Below the pieces are notes generated by a model. That model ran no database searches. It was not told the DNA's origin and was given only the letters and a program-made list of their open reading frames with translations. A program made the translations under genes and the position numbers. A DNA stretch of 9,364 nt, from assembly GCA_933226995.1 (NCBI GenBank), contig CAKOFP010000210.1:1-9364 (forward strand), written 5' to 3'. This stretch comes from Candidatus Nitrosopolaris rasttigaisensis (lineage in GTDB: Archaea > Thermoproteota > Nitrososphaeria > Nitrososphaerales > Nitrososphaeraceae). Below are positions 1 to 5,616 of the stretch, piece by piece. Every line of letters starts with the position of its first letter. Positions within the stretch are counted from its first letter, which is position 1.

Positions 1-353
1 CTTCAGTTCGTTATATTTTACGCTTAGGTATAGAAAATATTCGTAAGAAAAATTTAAAGATAGCCAATGTTCTGCGAGATGAACTCGCTAAAATTCCTAA
101 TATAAAAATTCATGGGCCTGACGATGAAAACTTGAGGACATCTATTGTCTCGTTTTCTCCGGTTTCATCTTCCTCTACTAACTCAATAGTAGATTCCAGA
201 ACCATTGTAAATAAACTCGAACAAAACGAGATAATATTTGCTGAAAGAGATATAGGAGGTGGAATGAAGGCGGTGAGGGCAGCGCCCCACTTTTTCAATA
301 CAGAAGAAGAAGCAGTACGCGCAGCCCGTTATTTAAAAGACATTCTAAAGTGA
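1..353 (+). CDS. Class V aminotransferase / cysteine desulfurase-like protein, C-terminal part
   Basis: The reading frame is open from the left edge (codons from base 3) to TGA at 351-353, so about 116 C-terminal residues of a longer PLP enzyme are visible. The end carries the class V pattern: a glycine-rich turn (DIGGGMKAVRAAPHFFNTEEE) followed by a final helix (AVRAARYLKDILK). In class V enzymes this small C-terminal domain packs against the PLP domain, and the R-x-x-PHF-x-NTEEE stretch closes the active-site region. The PLP lysine and the large domain lie outside the window, so the substrate cannot be told: a desulfurase, an alanine-glyoxylate/serine aminotransferase or a kynureninase-like enzyme are all possible. 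An internal TTG at 132 is not the start, because the homologous sequence continues upstream of it. The gene is convergent with the RAM-domain gene at 442-711. Confidence 0.8.
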   Translation, partial: SVRYILRLGIENIRKKNLKIANVLRDELAKIPNIKIHGPDDENLRTSIVSFSPVSSSSTNSIVDSRTIVNKLEQNEIIFAERDIGGGMKAVRAAPHFFNTEEEAVRAARYLKDILK

Positions 354-441
354 TCATCATATTGTGTCTTTCGTGCTTGCGGAGGTTTTATGCTTGTCTG
401 TGTGCAGTAGCAGTTAGTGATTACTGTTATGATAGTCGATG

Positions 442-711
442 TCAGAGATCCAGCTGCTGTCTTTTGCCTTTCTCTCCTTGACCCTCGATGACTATCATGG
501 TCAAAGTCGACCTTACTTTATCAATCCTTCTTACATGCCACGTAATAGTTTCTCGCAGTTTGTCCATTGTTTCTGATTTGATCTTTAGTATAATATCATA
601 AACCCCGTACACCCCGCTGACCTCAATAACCTCTGTCAATTTTTTTAACTCTTTTATGATTTCTTCCTCAGACCCAAGATCACAGTTAATTAAGACATAT
701 GCTGTTGGCAT
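442..711 (-). CDS. Stand-alone Lrp/AsnC ligand-binding (RAM) domain protein
   Basis: This 89-aa protein matches the C-terminal effector-binding domain of Lrp/AsnC regulators and has no helix-turn-helix. The order is strand (AYVLINC, residues 4-10), helix (SEEEIIKELKKL, 14-25), a beta hairpin around the glycines of EVSGVYGVYDIILKIKS (30-46), helix (50-62) and a last strand (STLTMIVIE, 68-76). Such single-domain proteins are common in archaea and form dimers or octamers that bind amino acids or partner with full-length Lrp proteins; the ligand here is unknown. I chose ATG at 711 because a TATA-like box at 735-742 ends 23 nt before it, as expected for a leaderless message. A GTG at 729 would add six residues (MKILYE) but lies inside the promoter spacer. 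The C-terminus is a polar tail. The gene diverges from the cyclase gene at 994. Confidence 0.85.
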   Translation of the reverse strand: MPTAYVLINCDLGSEEEIIKELKKLTEVIEVSGVYGVYDIILKIKSETMDKLRETITWHVRRIDKVRSTLTMIVIEGQGEKGKRQQLDL

Positions 712-734
712 CTCATATAATATTTTCACGGCAG

Positions 735-742
735 TTATTAAA
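735..742 (-). promoter_or_regulatory. TATA box of the RAM-domain gene
   Basis: Reads TTTAATAA on the minus strand and ends 23 nt before the ATG at 711. This places transcription start on or next to the start codon, and it decides against the GTG at 729. Confidence 0.5.
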
Positions 743-962
743 CTCTTTTCAATCCCTGCCTACAATTTGGTAATTTGCTAAAGAAATATGCCGGCTTATA
801 CTACGTGACCTAGGCTTCAAACAGGTCAGAATCCACCAGGTCTGTTTTTGCCTTCCTTTTGTTTGTTCAGAGCCATAAACTCTCCCTCTATGCTATTACG
901 AAACGACACTACAAGCATGCATTTGTTATTGTTAGCAAACTATAGACATTTTCGGGATCTGA

Positions 963-969
963 TTAATAC
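963..969 (+). promoter_or_regulatory. TATA-like box of the cyclase gene
   Basis: TTAATAC ends 24 nt before the ATG at 994, the spacing seen at other genes in this window. It supports a leaderless message and argues against the TTG at 970. The match is weaker than the boxes at 4191 and 8688. Confidence 0.4.
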
Positions 970-993
970 TTGTGTTGTCATTATCATACGATT

Positions 994-1656
994 ATGAGGG
1001 TCGTCGATCTTACTCATGAAATTTCCCCGGGCATCAGGGTTTTTCCGGGATCTCCACAGCCTGCCTTTATTAAGTGGTCGAAATTCGATACCCATGGCTA
1101 TGATTCAGAAGTGATGTTTTTGAGTACCCATACTGGAACTCACATGGACGCTCCTTGTCATTTTACTCTTAACGGTAAGAGTATAGATCAGATTGATGTT
1201 AATAGATTTGTTTGCAAGGATGCATTACTACTGAAGATTGAGAAAGAAACAAACGAGCTGATTACTCGCCGCGATATCATGGATTGCGGGGTTAGCATCG
1301 AAAAGAATGATAGCATAATATTCGATACAGGGTGGGAAAAGCATTACGACAAAAAGGAGAATCAAAAAACTGAAGATTATGTTATGGCTAACCCGGGTCT
1401 TGGAGCAGATGCGTCACAGTTACTTGTCGAGAGCAAGATAAATGCCGTTGCAATAGATAGTCCGAGTATCGATGCCGGTACAGATAATAATTTTATATCT
1501 CATAAAATTTTGTTGTCTAATAATGTTTTAGTAATAGAGAATCTTTGTAATTTAGAAAAATTGAGTAGCGGGCAACGGTTTACTTTTATAGTTATCCCTC
1601 TTAAACTAGTCCATGCAACAGGATCACCTATACGTGCAATTGGGATCATCGAATGA
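994..1656 (+). CDS. Cyclase family protein (kynurenine formamidase-like metal hydrolase)
   Basis: This 220-aa protein is full length for the cyclase/KynB family (Pfam Cyclase). The metal-binding signature H-x-G-T-H-x-D-x-P-x-H-F is present as HTGTHMDAPCHF, giving H46, H50, D52 and H56. The downstream hallmarks NPGLGADASQLL, a VAIDSPSID segment and the VIENLCNL segment with its conserved glutamate are also there. The N-terminus RVVDLTHEISPGIRVFPGSP is typical. Members are Zn- or Mn-dependent hydrolases acting on N-formylkynurenine or related amide/lactone substrates. No other tryptophan-catabolism gene is nearby unless the upstream PLP enzyme is kynureninase-like, so the substrate stays open. 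ATG 994 is preferred over TTG 970 because the latter adds an unrelated CCHYHTI stretch and the TATA-like box is placed for 994. The gene stands alone. Confidence 0.88.
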   Translation: MRVVDLTHEISPGIRVFPGSPQPAFIKWSKFDTHGYDSEVMFLSTHTGTHMDAPCHFTLNGKSIDQIDVNRFVCKDALLLKIEKETNELITRRDIMDCGVSIEKNDSIIFDTGWEKHYDKKENQKTEDYVMANPGLGADASQLLVESKINAVAIDSPSIDAGTDNNFISHKILLSNNVLVIENLCNLEKLSSGQRFTFIVIPLKLVHATGSPIRAIGIIE

Positions 1657-2178
1657 AATACATGTCCTGGATAGAATCAGGTATGTACGCTTCAGCTAAG
1701 TATTGATAATGTGGATGTAGACTATTGAATATCGAAATCCATTTCTACAGCAAATATTTTCTGATACTAGCAATGTCTCTGGCTGATGATAATCAGTGAA
1801 GAACATGAAAAGGGCCTACAGTTGAAAGATTCGTCCTAGTCTTGAAACTATTGAAATCCTAGCAGCTTTCGACCCTGCACCATGCTCCTTGTGGTTTGCA
1901 TGATTCTGTTCCGAATAAATCTCCTCAACGGCTCTCTACTCCTGACAGAATTGGCAACCGCAAAACAATAAGTTGTCATAATTTATTTATCAGGTAAAAT
2001 ATCCAATCTGGATGCGTGTAAAGTCAATTGAGACAATAATTTCACTTCCAGCTATCCATGCATCAAGCCCGGGTTGCACTACACCACCCTCGTTATGACC
2101 ACAAACTCACGATGATTTTTCAGGAAATTATATACTGAAAATGCGGAGTCAGCTCCACCCTGGTTCAGTTTAGAGTAT
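1657..2178. other. Intergenic stretch with small coding-like scraps
   Basis: There is no gene I can name in these 522 bases. Two minus-strand pieces look more protein-like than random. One, at 1990-2106, is listed separately. The other is near 1835-1980: an ATG frame beginning MTTYCFAVANSVRSREPL and, in a neighbouring frame, a run beginning RAVEEIYSEQNHANHKEHG. The two could be one small gene broken by a frameshift. I see no tRNA, no strong hairpin and no repeat. Confidence 0.4.
1990..2106 (-). other. Possible decayed small gene (38 codons, no start codon)
   Basis: Between TGA codons the minus strand encodes a 38-residue, glycine-rich, protein-like stretch: VCGHNEGGVVQPGLDAWIAG, followed by SEIIVSIDFTRIQIGYFT. 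A TATA-like box (GTATATAAT, 2127-2135) lies about 20 nt upstream on the same strand, 44 nt beyond the stop of the membrane-protein gene. No ATG, GTG or TTG sits at the expected place; the first codon after the stop is GTT. It could be a truncated small protein or chance. I do not recognise a family. Confidence 0.25.
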
Positions 2179-2571
2179 TTATTTTTTCTGAACCAATCTT
2201 AGTATCCCTAGTCCCATTATAATATAACCCACTATTACTACAGCTAAGAACGAACTTTGAATGGCTGTCAATCCTCCCTTAGCTATTGCTACTGCTCCCA
2301 ACACCGATGTCCCAGTAATTGCACCACCTGCTATAAGCAAAATGGTTGTCACCTTTGACTTTTGTCTAATCCCAATCCCAAAAGAAAGGAAGAACAAAAT
2401 TATTGATGATGCGCCAAATATCATTCCACGCTGAACTGCATTCATTGGCAAGAAGCCTTCTTTCCCTTGTCCTACAGCTGCGTCAGTAATGTATGTCAGT
2501 ACTAATGCCATCGCAACGATTGCTAGTACTTCAGAAATTTTCTGTCTTCGAACATTTTCTTGACTGTACAT
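2179..2571 (-). CDS. Small four-helix membrane protein, unknown function
   Basis: This 130-aa protein has four predicted transmembrane segments, at about residues 12-30, 48-68, 74-97 and 106-126, with short loops. The N-terminus is hydrophilic and basic (MYSQENVRRQK) and the C-terminus is basic (RLVQKK), so both ends are likely cytoplasmic. The second half is rich in Gly/Ala/Ile (IAGGAITGTSVLGAVAIAK). No catalytic motif or ligand-binding signature is visible and I do not recognise a named family; it resembles conserved hypothetical membrane proteins of ammonia-oxidising archaea. The ATG at 2571 is the only reasonable start, and a TTATTTAT-type box (2603-2610 on the plus strand, ATAAATAA on the coding strand) lies 31 nt upstream, which would give a short leader of a few bases. 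It is monocistronic, with decayed material on its upstream side. Confidence 0.7.
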   Translation of the reverse strand: MYSQENVRRQKISEVLAIVAMALVLTYITDAAVGQGKEGFLPMNAVQRGMIFGASSIILFFLSFGIGIRQKSKVTTILLIAGGAITGTSVLGAVAIAKGGLTAIQSSFLAVVIVGYIIMGLGILRLVQKK

Positions 2572-2602
2572 TGTTATTGTTAGAATATCTTACGTAATTC
2601 CC

Positions 2603-2610
2603 TTATTTAT
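2603..2610 (-). promoter_or_regulatory. Candidate TATA box of the membrane-protein gene
   Basis: ATAAATAA on the minus strand ends 31 nt before the ATG at 2571. That is slightly longer than the 23-26 nt spacing elsewhere, so transcription would start about 6 nt ahead of the start codon. Confidence 0.35.
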
Positions 2611-2724
2611 CGTAGTATGCATCTGCCAATTATAATGACTATCATAGCTTCGTGTGATCGATAACATCCTCGTGGATCATGGGTCTTGCGAGTCTGATGC
2701 TGTCTTGCCTCTCTTACTCTCTGC

Positions 2725-2853
2725 TTACATGTTGCTCGTGGGCACTTGGTTCATACGGGTCTCATGTCTAACACCTGCTTTTTCTAATCGACTCATGAAG
2801 GCAGTGATGGAGCCAGTAGTAAGACCTAGCATATTCCAGTATCTCGTCACCAT
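2725..2853 (-). pseudogene. MarR-type winged-helix regulator fragment
   Basis: A 42-codon minus-strand frame (ATG 2853 to TAA 2727-2725) contains LGLTTGSITAFMSRLEKAG (residues 9-27). This is a near-ideal match to the second and recognition helices of MarR-family DNA-binding domains, where the recognition helix reads as TTGS-[IV]-T-x-x-x-x-RLEKAG. After AGV the expected wing (typically RRE-x-D-x-x-DRR) is degraded to RHETRMNQ and the frame ends soon after. The frame is open upstream to about 2924 without an ATG, and the usual N- and C-terminal dimerisation helices are missing. The fragment lies directly downstream, on the same strand, of the broken response regulator. A longer open frame on the opposite strand (2654-3007) is a shadow of these remnants. 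Confidence 0.55.
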
Positions 2854-2942
2854 GACGGTCAACTTACAAAATAACCAATTCTGCGTCCCTAGATCCTCTA
2901 AGAGAGGGAATGAATATTATATCAGAATTGCCAATGATTTTT

Positions 2943-3318
2943 TTAATTTGGTACGATGGTTTTTACGCGTTCTAGCAGCTCTCAATTTTCGGTCGGCTTT
3001 GCGATGAAATATCTTTCACCTTTAGCAGACACTTTCTTTTTAAATGCTTGATAATCTTGGAATTCGCATAGCTGTCAGAAAACAGAGTTTAACCCTACTC
3101 TGAATCTTTTTAATTTCTAGATATAATTCAAAGCCATTCATCTTTGGCATATTAATATCCAGAAACAACAGAAAATAGGCACTAGCTTTGAAATTCTTCA
3201 ATGCCAAAAGAGGATCATTAAATGAATCAACTTTAAATCCACCTCCTTCTAAAACACTCTCTACGGCTAAACTAATGTCAGGCTCTTCAGCTACTATCAA
3301 GATTCTTCTTCTCATCAT
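2943..3318 (-). pseudogene. Response regulator receiver domain, broken by a frameshift and a stop
   Basis: The start (ATG 3318) opens a CheY-like receiver domain: RRRILIVAEEPDISLAVESV, the phosphoacceptor D54 in LDINMPKMNGFELY, and the conserved T82 in CFLTA. Near 3068-3075 the frame shifts and the 92-aa product would end at 3040. The missing part continues in another minus-strand frame from 3068: CEFQDYQAFKKKVSAKGERY, then FIAKPTEN with the conserved Lys-Pro, a TGA at 2984-2982, and the last helix ELLERVKTIVPN ending in TAA at 2945-2943. Joined, this makes a normal stand-alone receiver of about 125 residues. The acidic pocket is also altered: the usual DD-x-PD reads AEEPD, and FLLFLD replaces the common DLxxLD. 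The product is very unlikely to work as a phospho-switch. It followed a histidine kinase whose tail overlaps its start. Confidence 0.8.
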
Positions 3319-3511
3319 TATAAGACGTTCCTGCTATCGCCGGGGCACGAAGATCAACTTCGGATTTGTTGTAAGTTAGTCGGGCAATCGGTAGGCTGAA
3401 AGCAAAGGTAGCTCCTTTACCCTCATTAGGAAACCCTAACAGAATTATATTATTGCTGCGACCATCTAGTATTAGATAATGGAAATCATTGCTGTCGTTG
3501 TTATTCCACCT
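3287..3511 (-). pseudogene. Histidine kinase C-terminal fragment (HATPase end)
   Basis: A minus-strand frame without a start, open from 3511 to TGA at 3289-3287, encodes the end of a sensor kinase ATPase domain: GFPNEGKGATFAFSLPIA. The pattern G-K-G-[AT]-T-F-x-F-x-L-P is the last strand pair of HATPase_c domains, after the G2 box. A polar tail follows (RLTYNKSEVDLRAPAIAG and onward), typical of archaeal kinases. The N, G1, F and G2 boxes, the phosphoacceptor histidine and any sensor domain are absent: a TAG ends the frame at 3514-3512 and CACT repeats lie just beyond. The frame overlaps the first 32 bases of the response regulator, the usual kinase-regulator overlap in an operon, which supports real ancestry and not chance. 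Confidence 0.65.
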
Positions 3512-3530
3512 CTACTGTGTCACTAGTTGC

Positions 3531-3554
3531 TCACTCACTCAATCACTCACTCAT
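3531..3554. repeat. Short CACT/TCAC tandem repeat
   Basis: Four-base units run as two blocks of TCACTCACTC split by AA. The repeat covers the stop codon of the gene ending at 3547 and abuts the truncated kinase tail. It may mark the deletion junction that removed the rest of the kinase. Confidence 0.5.
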
Positions 3555-4164
3555 CTTTATGAGATATCCAAGAAGGCTTCGTCCAGTAATCTCTCATCAT
3601 TTTTGAAACATTTTCAGAAAAATCTTTGTATATGCCAATCCAGCTAATCATACTGCTCTGCCACAATGCCATACTACTCATAAATGGGTTATCACCGTTC
3701 AATCTTTTCTCATAGTAGGAACTCCCTTCTCTTGACCCTCCTATTATTGATGTTTCTTCCTGCATAATGGTAAGCAAGTTCACAGATTGTCGATATTCGT
3801 TAATATTTGAAGGTTGCAAATCTATATCCTCGGCCCTTATTGATTCCTTTTTTTGAACATTTGAGATTGCCTTCTTCAAATCGTCCTCGTTTATACTTGC
3901 TGAATCCTTCGTTTCTGACATAGCATCACAGCCTGACGAATCGAAAACTTCAGGAAGGAATTCATTTCTAATTGTTGCAGTTGTGGTAGTTGATTGTTCA
4001 CATTTCAACGATGAATGGTCCTGCTTCTCCTCGGCCAATACATTCTTGGTCTTTTCCTTTGTATCGAGAGTCTTATTACTCTGACTGTCTTTCTTATTGT
4101 TCCTATAATCTTTAGTTGCTGGTCTGATCGGTTTGTTGGGACCTCTTCTTTTCCTTTCTGTCAA
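3547..4164 (-). CDS. Lineage-specific protein with basic disordered N-terminus and amphipathic C-terminal helix
   Basis: This 205-aa protein is not from a family I can name. Residues 1-60 are Lys/Arg/Asn/Ser-rich and probably disordered (MTERKRRGPNKPIRPATK); residues 61-150 are polar and acidic. Residues 160-196 are different: NPFMSSMALWQSSMISWIGI and YKDFSENVSKMMRDYW form a Met/Trp/aromatic-rich amphipathic helix. Such a layout suits a surface-binding or partner-binding protein. It faintly recalls phasin or PhaE-like proteins of polyhydroxyalkanoate granules, but no PhaC is present and this is only a guess. The start is TTG at 4164: the TATA box TTATATATC at 4191-4199 ends 26 nt upstream, which fits a leaderless message. 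The last codons run into the CACT repeat. It is the first gene upstream of the decayed two-component genes on the same strand. Confidence 0.65.
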   Translation of the reverse strand: MTERKRRGPNKPIRPATKDYRNNKKDSQSNKTLDTKEKTKNVLAEEKQDHSSLKCEQSTTTTATIRNEFLPEVFDSSGCDAMSETKDSASINEDDLKKAISNVQKKESIRAEDIDLQPSNINEYRQSVNLLTIMQEETSIIGGSREGSSYYEKRLNGDNPFMSSMALWQSSMISWIGIYKDFSENVSKMMRDYWTKPSWISHKDE

Positions 4165-4190
4165 ACTTGTATCCAGCAGGAAACCTAGCA

Positions 4191-4199
4191 GATATATAA
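4191..4199 (-). promoter_or_regulatory. TATA box of the 3547-4164 gene
   Basis: TTATATATC on the minus strand ends 26 nt before the TTG at 4164. The same nine bases occur at 8688-8696, 25 nt before another TTG start. Confidence 0.6.
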
Positions 4200-4371
4200 G
4201 TTATTCATTAATACTAATTTATATCACACTTCCTAACAGGTTAGCCGATGGTAAGTATGGTAATACCATATTTTTTGAAAGGACGATTGAGACTGTAACA
4301 GAAGGGTTTAGTCCAAAGTATTTTAGATATCTTTCTAGAATGTCAAAAAATAACTCCCGGACTATGGCAAA

Positions 4372-4530
4372 TTACACCACTATAGAATAGAGATTCACCC
4401 ATCTCATCGAAATTATTACTCTATTGCTCCTAAAGTTGCTTGCGACAGCAGTTTCTATCCATTTGGAAACATCTTCATAACTATTATTTTGCTTTATCCA
4501 GTCTATTTTTCCGATATGAGAAACAGGCAT
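4372..4530 (-). CDS. Possible small protein, 52 aa (uncertain)
   Basis: ATG 4530 to TAA 4374-4372. The product begins MPVSHIGKIDWIKQNNSYED and ends RSNRVIISMRWVNLYSIVV; it has a helix-like centre (VSKWIETAVASNF) and two beta-like stretches, so it looks folded. After the TAA the frame stays open for 50 more codons (FAIVRELFFDILERYLKYFG and onward), so it may be the first half of a longer gene cut by a stop. No strong TATA box is visible. It begins 7 bases after the stop of another small minus-strand frame (4537-4701). The opposite strand also has protein-like frames here, so one of the two readings is chance. I know of no family. Confidence 0.3.
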   Translation of the reverse strand: MPVSHIGKIDWIKQNNSYEDVSKWIETAVASNFRSNRVIISMRWVNLYSIVV

Positions 4531-4536
4531 AACTAG

Positions 4537-4701
4537 TTAAAAACGACCTGAGAAATAGACATTCAAATGTAATCGGTTAAAATGACTTCGAATCCAAATT
4601 TGTTGCTTTTGAAAGTACCGCACATCTACCAACAAGTATTCCTTTATGTCTATGAATTCAAAACCGATTTTATCTGGTTTATCCATAAGGTCTTCGTTCA
4701 T
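4537..4701 (-). CDS. Possible small protein, 54 aa (uncertain)
   Basis: ATG 4701 (or ATG 4686) to TAA 4539-4537. The first half, MNEDLMDKPDKIGFEFIDIK then EYLLVDVRYFQKQQIWI, has acidic and alternating hydrophobic character typical of coding sequence; the end is less convincing. No TATA box lies at leaderless distance. It sits between the winged-helix-like gene (ends 4805) and the small frame at 4372-4530, all on the minus strand, so these could be pieces of an old transcription unit. A plus-strand frame covering 4582-4827 is Phe/Leu/Ile-rich and looks like its antisense shadow. Confidence 0.25.
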   Translation of the reverse strand: MNEDLMDKPDKIGFEFIDIKEYLLVDVRYFQKQQIWIRSHFNRLHLNVYFSGRF

Positions 4702-4804
4702 AAGCTTTGTTTTTGTTTGAACCTACCTGTTCCTATCATTTCCATTTTCTTACACTATGTAGATAGATTCGATCTTTTACTTCCGTTCCTAGCGTCAAAA
4801 CCAT

Positions 4805-5140
4805 TTAAGAATCATTTTCTTCTGTAGCTCGGTTTTTTGTCGAAAAATAATCAACAAAGTCTTTTGAAATGTTGGCTACCTCTGCAAGACGAGCTCGATT
4901 GGTTTCGACCTTGTCTTGACTGATCCAGATGATATTTCCATCAAGATCGATCTCTAACCTTCTTGATCTCTCAAGATATCTGAGAATTGCGTTTATCTTC
5001 ACAAGGTTCAAAGTTGGTCGGAGTAACTTTTGCAAATTTCTGACTTTTGGGTATCCCGATACCTTCTTGATACTGTTTAGGAAAAAGTTTATGTCATCTT
5101 CAGTAATCTCGTTTATCGGTCTTACTTTCTTCTTTTTCGT
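4805..5140 (-). CDS. Small winged-helix-like protein, apparent ACG start
   Basis: The protein-like frame runs well upstream of the only standard start inside it (TTG 5035), so the 76-aa version lacks its N-terminal third. Read from ACG at 5140 it is 111 aa: a basic start (KKKKVRPINEI), a helix (TEDDINFFLNSIKKV, 13-27), then LQKLLRPTLNLVKINAILRY (36-55) and LEIDLDGNIIWI (62-73). This is a helix, helix-turn-helix and beta-wing order, seen in small archaeal DNA-binding proteins. The remainder (74-111) is a polar helix and acidic tail. A TATA box (ATATAATA, 5166-5173) ends 25 nt before the ACG, exactly where a leaderless message should begin. Either ACG is used, or an ATG was lost by one T-to-C change and the gene is dying. 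Function unknown; a regulatory role is inferred only from the fold-like pattern. Confidence 0.6.
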   Translation of the reverse strand, partial: TKKKKVRPINEITEDDINFFLNSIKKVSGYPKVRNLQKLLRPTLNLVKINAILRYLERSRRLEIDLDGNIIWISQDKVETNRARLAEVANISKDFVDYFSTKNRATEENDS

Positions 5141-5165
5141 AAATTTATCGGTTTTGATAGTTTAT

Positions 5166-5173
5166 TATTATAT
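5166..5173 (-). promoter_or_regulatory. TATA box of the winged-helix-like gene
   Basis: ATATAATA on the minus strand, inside GATATAATAATAAA, ends 25 nt before the ACG at 5140. This spacing is the main reason for placing the start there. Confidence 0.5.
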
Positions 5174-5219
5174 CAATGCCATTTAAAAAATTATTCAACA
5201 AGAAAAACAGAGAATACAC

Positions 5220-5375
5220 TCAGTAGTTAGTCCAAGTGACTCGTGAAGTAGTGAGACTACATATAATCAGTCCGATGTATATGCGATAGTCTCTCTTCTA
5301 TCTTAGCAATTCTGCACGCAACATCATTCCTCCATCAAACGGAAATGCACCTTGCAATCGCTCATATAGGGCTCT
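5220..5375 (-). pseudogene. Possible decayed gene fragment with internal TAG
   Basis: After a TGA at 5378-5376 the minus strand reads RALYERLQGAFPFDGGMMLR then AELLR, a TAG at 5300-5298, and in the same frame KRDYRIYIGLIICSLTTSR, ending in TGA at 5222-5220. The first part looks clearly protein-like, but I cannot assign a family and there is no start codon at the expected place. If real, it is the middle of a gene with both ends lost. Chance is possible at this length. Confidence 0.25.
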
Positions 5376-5616
5376 TCAATAACATATATCAATAAATTAC
5401 ACTACAAAGTTACGTTACAAACAGAGGAAGAGAAATGTTACGAGGTAGTAAATTAATATGGCCACAACCTCGGTGGGATCAAGAACGCGAATGGAGCTGT
5501 CCCGGACCTCGAATGCAAATTGATAGTATGCAGACGTATCTATCCGGCTTCATTTTCGAAAGAACTTCGGCGCAGATTCTATCCCTAGAGATAGATAGAT
5601 AGGATCATTATAAGAT
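5376..5616. other. Leader region upstream of the ABC permease
   Basis: A TATA-like CATATATC lies near 5382-5389. An ATG frame at 5435-5602 would give 55 aa (MLRGSKLIWPQPRWDQEREW and onward) after a purine-rich GAGGAAGAGAA, but its Trp/Pro/Arg-rich composition is unlike the real genes here. A GATA repeat (5589-5602) and ATTATAAG (5607-5614) precede the permease. No ABC ATPase sequence is recognisable. Together with 5220-5375 this makes about 430 bases without a firm gene. Confidence 0.4.

Noticed and set aside
488..2646. ATGACTATCAT near 488 and 2636, with an inverted copy of nine bases at 429
   Set aside because: One copy is inside the RAM-domain gene and the spacing to promoters is inconsistent; chance is likely in AT-rich DNA.
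2654..3007. 117-codon plus-strand frame
   Set aside because: It is antisense to the MarR fragment and to the receiver's second half, both of which have recognisable motifs. Its own product has no family features.
4582..5186. Plus-strand frames at 4582-4827 and 4929-5186, rich in Phe/Leu/Ile
   Set aside because: They lie opposite minus-strand frames with better protein character; the hydrophobic composition is what antisense of Lys/Glu-rich AT-rich genes gives.
5253..5265. Small perfect hairpin GTAGTGAGACTAC
   Set aside because: A 5-bp stem with a 3-base loop and no T tract is too weak to call a terminator or RNA gene.
5435..5602. 55-codon plus-strand frame ahead of the permease
   Set aside because: The Trp/Pro/Arg-rich product is unlike other genes here, the TATA-like box is 45 nt away and no family is recognisable. 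It is also not an ABC ATPase remnant.
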